Both the position numbers and the translations under genes were made by a program. 11,634 nt of DNA, from the NCBI GenBank assembly GCA_028691095.1, contig JAQUZZ010000015.1:1-11634 (forward strand), read 5' to 3'. The stretch is from Alistipes sp. Lineage in GTDB: Bacteria; Bacteroidota; Bacteroidia; Bacteroidales; Rikenellaceae. The notes beneath the pieces are model-generated. The model saw only the letters and a list, made by a program, of their open reading frames with translations, had not been told where the DNA came from and did not search any database. Of the stretch, positions 7,682-11,634 are shown piece after piece. Each line of letters opens with the position of its first letter. Position 1 is the stretch's first letter.

Positions 7682-8532
7682 TACAGTATCATTTTCTCCA
7701 ACGACAGCACCAAAATATCCTCGGCACCAATCGCCTTGAGTTGTTCGATTTTACTCCACATCTCGCGCTCGTTGACCACCACGTGCATCGAACTCCACCC
7801 CTTCTGTGCCAAAGGCAGCACGGTTGGACTCTTCATGCCGGGCAGAATGGCGATCGCCTCCGGCAACTTCTCGTCGGGCAGGTTCAGCAACATATATTTC
7901 AATCCGCGACTCCGCTCCACCGCCTCGATGCGGAACATCAACTGAGAGAGAATCTGCTGTTTCTCCTCCGCCAGACCCTTGTGTCGGATCAACACGGCCT
8001 CGGAGAAGAGCACCTTCTCCACCTCCTTCAGGCCGTTGGTCACCAACGTTCCTCCGGAGCTCACAATATCGAAGATGGCATCGGCCATCCCCACCGAAGG
8101 AGCAATCTCGACCGATCCGGCAATCTCGTGGATCTCGGCCTCGATCTTCTGCTCCTTGAAGAAGCGAGAGAGCACCACCGGATAGGAGGTTGCCACCCGT
8201 TTGCCGTTGAAGTAGGCTACCCCGGTATACTCCTCCGCCTTGGGAATCGCCAGCGAAATCCGACATTTACCAAAGCCCAACTTATGTGCAATCTCCACGT
8301 CAAACTCTTTCTCGGCCACCTCGTTGTAGCCCACAATGCCCACGTCGGCCACGCCCATCGAGACCGCCTGCGGAATATCATCATCCCGAAGGTAGAGAAT
8401 CTCGACCGGGAAGTCCTCACTGCGCGCCAACAATTTGCGTTTGCTGCTCTCGATGGAGATTCCCGCATCGCTCAGCAGTTCGACACTCTCTTCGTTGAGT
8501 CGGCCCTTGGCCTGAATCGCAATTCTTAACAT
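7681..8532 (-). CDS. hisG: ATP phosphoribosyltransferase, long form
   Basis: HisG condenses ATP with PRPP to PR-ATP, the committed and feedback-regulated first step. The start is the ATG at 8532 (MLRIAIQAKGRL, the conserved N-terminus); a GTG three codons earlier at 8541 is in frame but would add only residues lying before that conserved start. The resulting 283 residues are the long form, HisG(L), which carries its own C-terminal ACT-like regulatory domain and does not need HisZ. YLRDDDIPQAV (47-57) and the PRPP-binding loop DAIFDIVSSGGTL (151-163) are visible. The C-terminal domain covers about 210-283 (PGMKSPTVLPL at 231-241). It is the first gene after the attenuator, 52 nt downstream of the terminator hairpin, so its expression should depend directly on readthrough. 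Confidence 0.98.
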   Translation of the reverse strand: MLRIAIQAKGRLNEESVELLSDAGISIESSKRKLLARSEDFPVEILYLRDDDIPQAVSMGVADVGIVGYNEVAEKEFDVEIAHKLGFGKCRISLAIPKAEEYTGVAYFNGKRVATSYPVVLSRFFKEQKIEAEIHEIAGSVEIAPSVGMADAIFDIVSSGGTLVTNGLKEVEKVLFSEAVLIRHKGLAEEKQQILSQLMFRIEAVERSRGLKYMLLNLPDEKLPEAIAILPGMKSPTVLPLAQKGWSSMHVVVNEREMWSKIEQLKAIGAEDILVLSLEKMIL

Positions 8533-8584
8533 AGTTTTCACTCTTTTATTGTTGTTTTATCTGTTGTTTCGTTCACCAACAAGC

Positions 8585-8619
8585 AAAAAGAGGCCACCGT
8601 ATTGCGGTAAGCCTCTTTT
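8585..8619 (-). terminator. Histidine attenuator: intrinsic terminator in the hisG leader
   Basis: On the minus strand AAAAGAGGC (8619-8611) pairs perfectly with GCCTCTTTT (8594-8586). Inside it, ACCG pairs with CGGT around a 5-nt loop, and the 3' arm runs into five T residues (8589-8585). It lies before hisG, not after a gene, and just downstream of a His-rich leader peptide, so its role is regulated premature termination. Confidence 0.85.
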
Positions 8620-8669
8620 GTGTGATTGAATATGGTTTTTCAGTTCAGACAAACACTGCCAGCCTACCG
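8605..8669 (-). promoter_or_regulatory. Antiterminator pairing that competes with the attenuator
   Basis: In the transcript CGGUAGGCU (8669-8661) can pair over nine consecutive positions with GGCUUACCG (8613-8605), with two G-U pairs. The first segment contains the last sense codon, the stop codon and the next triplet of the leader peptide; the second is most of the terminator's 5' arm. The two structures cannot form together. A ribosome terminating at the leader stop covers the first segment and lets the terminator form. A ribosome stalled at the His codons, 12 or more nt upstream, leaves it free. The pairing is seen in sequence; the mechanism is inferred from classical his attenuation. Confidence 0.75.
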
Positions 8670-8726
8670 TGTGGGACGTAGGTGATGATGATGCATGTGA
8701 ATGTGATTCAACTGAGACATAGCCAT
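8664..8726 (-). CDS. hisL: Histidine operon leader peptide
   Basis: This is a 20-codon ORF whose centre reads NHIHMHHHH: six His codons (CAC, CAC, CAT, CAT, CAT, CAC) within eight consecutive codons, ending LRPTR and TAG. Its role would be to sense charged tRNA-His: scarcity stalls the ribosome on the His run and allows transcription into hisG. The first ATG at 8726 begins about 19 nt after the predicted transcription start; a second in-frame ATG at 8720 would give 18 codons with the same content. The frame upstream is open back toward the promoter but has no earlier ATG. The ORF is bracketed by a consensus promoter and the attenuator hairpin, and its stop codon lies inside the antiterminator segment. 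I see no family resemblance beyond the His run, as expected for leader peptides. Confidence 0.88.
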   Translation of the reverse strand: MAMSQLNHIHMHHHHLRPTR

Positions 8727-8749
8727 CTTGTAGTTATGAAATGATAGGC

Positions 8750-8781
8750 CAAAGATAAGCGATTTTTCTCAAAGAACCAAA
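8750..8781 (-). promoter_or_regulatory. Bacteroidetes-type promoter of the his operon
   Basis: On the minus strand a -33 box TTTG (8781-8778) is followed by 20 bp and then TATCTTTG (8757-8750), an exact match to the -7 consensus TAnnTTTG used by the Bacteroidetes primary sigma factor. The spacing is within the usual 19-21 bp. The transcript should start near 8745, giving about 19 nt before the leader ATG and about 210 nt before hisG. Confidence 0.78.
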
Positions 8782-8837
8782 CATTCCCCCATCCAAAGCC
8801 CCCGACAAACGGTTTAATCGCACAGAATCAATAGATT

Positions 8838-8858
8838 AAAAATAGACGAAAGTTCGTC
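8838..8858 (-). terminator. Weak intrinsic terminator after the secreted glycosidase-like gene
   Basis: On the minus strand GACGA (8858-8854) pairs with TCGTC (8849-8845) around a 4-nt loop, followed by TA and five T residues (8842-8838). The stem is only 5 bp, so this is a modest candidate, but it lies 46 nt after the stop codon and before the his promoter, where a boundary is expected. Confidence 0.45.
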
Positions 8859-8903
8859 CTCTTTTCCTCCACAGACGCTCACACGACACAACCCGACCGC
8901 CGG

Positions 8904-11195
8904 CTATTGCCGCTGTGCCTCCTGTTCAAAAAACTGCTCGGCATACCGCACCGAGAGATATTTCTCCCACAGATCCACCGGCAGATAGAAATAGTGATTC
9001 GAGGCCTCATAGCCGATCGTTGCATCCTCTCTCACCAGCGGGAGCAACTTCCGTACCCGCTCTTTCTCTCCTTGCAACAAGTTGTGAATCAACGGCAGCG
9101 ATGCACGATCATGCGTCTGAAGCCATTGATCCCGCGCAGCCACAAAACGCGCCATGGAGGCCGACGAACGCAAGTGCATCGCAATCACCTGACTACGCAA
9201 CCACTCACTATGCAAACGACGAGCCTCAACCCCCTGACCCCTGCGGGCGGCCTCTTCAAAATAACCAGCTCCCTCCTCAAAGCCTTGCGCCACCCTCTCC
9301 ATCTGGGCACTCCACACCTCCAGAGGGTAGATCGAGATCCAACTCTTCATATCATCATACGGAATCCCGACCATCGTCGCCGTATAGCCCGTAGGACGGG
9401 TGTAGACCAAATTGGCTACGCCCATGTGCTGCGGCCCATGATAGAGCGTCTGGATGTGATAGGGGTAACTACGATAGGCCTCGGAACACACGCTCCAGGC
9501 CTTTCGCACCGCCTCCACCGCCTGTGCACCATAAAAATCTTCGGCCAACGCGTCCAGTTGTTGCGCTTTCTCGCCCTGACGGTAACGCTGAAAGAGGCTC
9601 AGGTTTGCGGAGGGGTATCCCCCGACACTCCAACTGAGCATCACTCCATCCACCGACTCCCGGGCAAGATGCTCCGCATGATCGGCCACCAACTCCAAGA
9701 CGGGAATCGCCGGAACCGCCGCCATCTCCCACGAGGCATTCACCTGCACCTTGGCCACACAGCGCAATCCAGCCTCTCGTGCCCATTGCCAATGACGCAA
9801 CGCTCGTGGGCCAGGGCCTACGGCCGACAGCGAGTATTCGCCCACCGTCGAGGCAATGCCGCCCCGCTCAATGGGCATCGACCACTCGCTGACCGACATC
9901 AACGCACAACACTTCGGCAGACGCGAGATGATTGCTTCGGCCTCGGAGTCGATCCAACCCCAGTCCCAAACCCACACCGTGGCCTCCGGATTTCCCGACT
10001 GAACGCCTTGGGCAATCGCGCGATTCACCCCCACAATCAGATCGGCAAACGAGTGTTCGCGACATCGGGGACAACGCCCAAAGGCGCCATGCGAAGCGCA
10101 GGAGGTCAGGTTCTCCGAGGCGGTAATGGTAAACGCTCCGCCCAAACCCTTCACCTCACCGAACACCCGAGCCACCGAACGGGTCAACCAATCCAAGACG
10201 GCAGGGTCGGAGGTGCAGAACGCCTGCATATCTCCCTCTTGCACCCCACCCAACGCCTCACGTTGGGGCGACGAGGCGAAGAACGTATGCGCCATTCCGC
10301 GCGGTTCATTGAGATACAGATAGATCTTGATGCCATAGCGTGCCGCCCGATCCACCAAACGTTGCAACCCACGGATGCGCAACGCCGCCTTCTCGTCGCC
10401 CGGGAAGAGTCCATCCTCCGGAACCAACGTCCGCAACACGGTATGCAACCATATTCCGTTCACCCCCTCTCGGGAGAGTTGCTGCAACAATCCCTCCGGG
10501 TAGGAGTTCAGCGAAGGATCCAACAACGGATCGCCAAAGGTCGCCACATAGGAGAAGATCACACGTTGATTAAACCCCGTCGAGTCGGGGTGACTTGCAC
10601 GCGCTGTGCGCGATCGGTCGGGACGTCGGAACTCCTCCACAAAGGAGAAACGGGGCGTTTGTCGTGCCGAAAGTTCATCACCCAACTCCTCCATCCAAGA
10701 GGCCAGTTGCGCCGCCTGCTGCTGCATGGGGGCAGTCGGCTCGGTATAGTAGAGGAGCTCACAGGAGGGTTTCTGGTTTCCCAGTTTCACCCACAGGAAA
10801 TCATCATCCCTCAATCGTGTAGCCAGCTCCTCGCGGGTGATCCCCAGCAACTCCACCAACTGATCGTAGGGCAGCAGATGCCAATTATGACGCAACACGG
10901 TAATGTAACCTCTGGAGGTCAACCACTCCGATTCGATGCGACGTTGTGCAGACAATCCCATGCTCTGCGCCAGTTGACTGACCTTTGCGGGCGTCGTATG
11001 CAACACCTTGGCAAGCCGACCCACGGGCACCGTAGTCCAGTTTCGGAAGACGAACGCATACATCCGACTGGGAAAATAGTCATATCGTATCGCCGAGCGG
11101 CCACTCCCCTCTCCGGGAAGCGGCTCCGACGACGCCCCATAGACGCCACTAAGACTCAAAATCAAGAATATACAACCGATTATTATTTTTTTCAT
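8904..11195 (-). CDS. Secreted protein with glycosidase-like TIM-barrel core and N-terminal tandem repeat; family not recognised
   Basis: From the ATG at 11195 the protein has 763 residues; ATG 11204 and TTG 11234 are in-frame alternatives, but MKKIIIGCIFLILSLSGVYG is an ideal signal peptide at residues 1-20, with likely cleavage before ASS. Residues 52-73 and 104-125 form a tandem repeat (NW-x3-P-x3-L-x3-L-x2-T-x3-[VL]) with a pitch of 52, resembling small helix-turn-helix units. Residues 210-540 look like a TIM-barrel hydrolase: GVNGIWLH, KIYLYLNEPRG with an NEP motif (296-298), FTITASENLTSC (Glu361), the Cys group C366, C375 and C378 (CPRC), VWVWDWGWID and GVMLSWSVGGYPS. A helical region of about 220 residues follows. 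The Glu residues could be catalytic, but no family or substrate can be assigned. It follows a probable alpha-galactosidase on the same strand, which suggests polysaccharide breakdown. Extracytoplasmic location is inferred from the signal peptide. Confidence 0.8.
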   Translation of the reverse strand: MKKIIIGCIFLILSLSGVYGASSEPLPGEGSGRSAIRYDYFPSRMYAFVFRNWTTVPVGRLAKVLHTTPAKVSQLAQSMGLSAQRRIESEWLTSRGYITVLRHNWHLLPYDQLVELLGITREELATRLRDDDFLWVKLGNQKPSCELLYYTEPTAPMQQQAAQLASWMEELGDELSARQTPRFSFVEEFRRPDRSRTARASHPDSTGFNQRVIFSYVATFGDPLLDPSLNSYPEGLLQQLSREGVNGIWLHTVLRTLVPEDGLFPGDEKAALRIRGLQRLVDRAARYGIKIYLYLNEPRGMAHTFFASSPQREALGGVQEGDMQAFCTSDPAVLDWLTRSVARVFGEVKGLGGAFTITASENLTSCASHGAFGRCPRCREHSFADLIVGVNRAIAQGVQSGNPEATVWVWDWGWIDSEAEAIISRLPKCCALMSVSEWSMPIERGGIASTVGEYSLSAVGPGPRALRHWQWAREAGLRCVAKVQVNASWEMAAVPAIPVLELVADHAEHLARESVDGVMLSWSVGGYPSANLSLFQRYRQGEKAQQLDALAEDFYGAQAVEAVRKAWSVCSEAYRSYPYHIQTLYHGPQHMGVANLVYTRPTGYTATMVGIPYDDMKSWISIYPLEVWSAQMERVAQGFEEGAGYFEEAARRGQGVEARRLHSEWLRSQVIAMHLRSSASMARFVAARDQWLQTHDRASLPLIHNLLQGEKERVRKLLPLVREDATIGYEASNHYFYLPVDLWEKYLSVRYAEQFFEQEAQRQ

Positions 11196-11232
11196 TATTG
11201 CCATAAGCTGTTTTTGCGTACGAAGGAATTCC

Positions 11233-11262
11233 AAGCCCTTTCACCACGGTATATGCCTGATA
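11233..11262. repeat. Direct repeat copy 1 (proximal to the secreted-protein gene)
   Basis: Bases 11233-11240 (AAGCCCTT) and 11245-11262 (CACGGTATATGCCTGATA) recur unchanged at 11307-11314 and 11319-11336, an offset of exactly 74 bp; only four bases between the blocks differ. The core contains a hyphenated inverted repeat GTAT-N7-ATAC. The copy begins about 40 nt before the chosen ATG and abuts the palindrome GGAATTCC at 11225-11232. Confidence 0.85.
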
Positions 11263-11278
11263 CACCGATGTAGCGATT

Positions 11279-11310
11279 GCTAATCAGTAACCCAAAAAGA
11301 ATGATTAAGC
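11279..11310. repeat. Hyphenated inverted repeat between the two direct repeats
   Basis: GC-TAATCA (11279-11286) and TGATTA-A-GC (11302-11310) are complementary with one bulged A and a 15-nt spacer rich in A on this strand. It could fold as a hairpin in RNA or serve as a dyad binding site. Neither strand has a T-tract immediately after it, so I do not call it a terminator. Confidence 0.5.
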
Positions 11311-11336
11311 CCTTGGGGCACGGTATATGCCTGATA
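11307..11336. repeat. Direct repeat copy 2 (proximal to the alpha-galactosidase stop)
   Basis: This is the second copy of the 30-bp unit, with AAGCCCTT then CACGGTATATGCCTGATA. Here the inner dyad is extended to GTATA-N7-TATAC (11322-11338). It lies about 30 nt after the upstream gene's stop codon. Confidence 0.85.
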
Positions 11337-11366
11337 TACAGACGGGACAATTGCAATAAATTGGGC

Positions 11367-11634
11367 TTACTTTTGCGACGCTGAAGTTAGACTATAACGC
11401 AACATCACCGCCCCGGGGGTCTGAGGAATCGTCAAGGAGAATCCTTGAGCCAGCTCAGCACCACTGTGGGTCGACAGGGAGCCGTCCGTCTCACTCTGCA
11501 CGGTATAGGTCGCATCGGCCTGCAACCCCTGCAACTGCACGGTCAAGCTCTCCTGCGGGTTATCTTTGCGACGGAAGGCCATCACAACCCCCGACCCGTC
11601 GGAGGGTCTATTGAGTTGGTAGGCCAACCACACG
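11367..11634 (-). CDS. Probable alpha-galactosidase (GH36/GH27-like), C-terminal end only
   Basis: The frame is open to the window edge, so only the last 89 or so residues are seen. They read as the C-terminal beta-sandwich of melibiase-type enzymes: WLAYQLNRPSDGSGVVMAFRR, then a short segment with 'QLQGLQADATYTV', a 'GAEL...GFSLTIP' strand, and a final 'GAVMLRYS'. The pattern R-P-x-x-G-x-G-V-V-x-A-F-R-R followed by G-L-x-x-x-A-x-Y is what I recall from bacterial GH36-like proteins, where this domain follows the catalytic barrel. No catalytic residue is inside the window, so the activity rests on the C-terminal domain alone and another glycosidase with the same tail is possible. It lies 171 nt upstream of the secreted protein on the same strand, so the two may be co-transcribed. 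Confidence 0.55.
   Translation of the reverse strand, partial: VWLAYQLNRPSDGSGVVMAFRRKDNPQESLTVQLQGLQADATYTVQSETDGSLSTHSGAELAQGFSLTIPQTPGAVMLRYSLTSASQK

Noticed and set aside
8533..8745. Riboswitch or T-box in the hisG leader
   Set aside because: No T-box-like specifier or conserved ligand-binding core was seen, and the His-codon run with competing hairpins explains the region as a ribosome-dependent attenuator.
8907..11273. 788-codon open frame on the plus strand, antisense to the secreted protein
   Set aside because: It mirrors the whole minus-strand gene, is rich in His, Arg, Pro and Gln as expected for a codon-bias shadow, and shows no motifs; the minus frame has a signal peptide and domain-like motifs.

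Overview
The window looks like a chromosomal segment of a moderately GC-rich member of the Bacteroidales, possibly Rikenellaceae/Alistipes-like. The evidence is the gene order hisG-D-C-B-H-A-F-IE, the Bacteroidetes-type bifunctional HisB and fused HisIE, two exact matches to the Bacteroidetes -7 promoter element TAnnTTTG, and starts without clear Shine-Dalgarno sequences. The genus is an inference.

Layout, left to right. Bases 1-420 (+) hold the 3' end of an ABC-type ATPase gene, ModF-like. It converges on rpiB and is separated from it by a perfect 20-bp inverted repeat (522-572), probably a bidirectional terminator. From 8532 down to 590 on the minus strand runs one complete histidine-biosynthesis operon: hisG, hisD, hisC, hisB, hisH, hisA, hisF and hisIE, followed by rpiB. 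Together the his products carry PRPP + ATP to L-histidine. HisB and HisIE each supply two steps and HisH/HisF form the synthase. RpiB interconverts ribulose-5-P and ribose-5-P, the PRPP precursor.

The most informative stretch is the 371 bases between hisG and the next gene (8533-8903). On the minus strand it reads: a weak terminator of the upstream gene, a textbook Bacteroidetes promoter (TTTG, 20 bp, TATCTTTG), a 20-codon leader peptide with six His codons within eight residues, then an intrinsic terminator 52 nt before hisG. The nine bases spanning the leader peptide's last sense codon, stop codon and next triplet can pair with the 5' arm of that terminator. That makes a minimal ribosome-dependent histidine attenuator with mutually exclusive structures. 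HisG also has the long form with a C-terminal regulatory domain, so feedback control is probably layered on attenuation.

The right end (8904-11634, minus strand) is a carbohydrate-related locus. It has the C-terminal tail of a probable alpha-galactosidase (partial at the window edge), a gap with two copies of a 30-bp near-repeat exactly 74 bp apart around a hyphenated inverted repeat, and a secreted protein of about 763 residues. That protein has a TIM-barrel glycosidase-like core and an N-terminal pair of NW-P-LxxxL repeats, and I cannot assign it to a characterised family. I saw no tRNA, rRNA, CRISPR array or insertion sequence.
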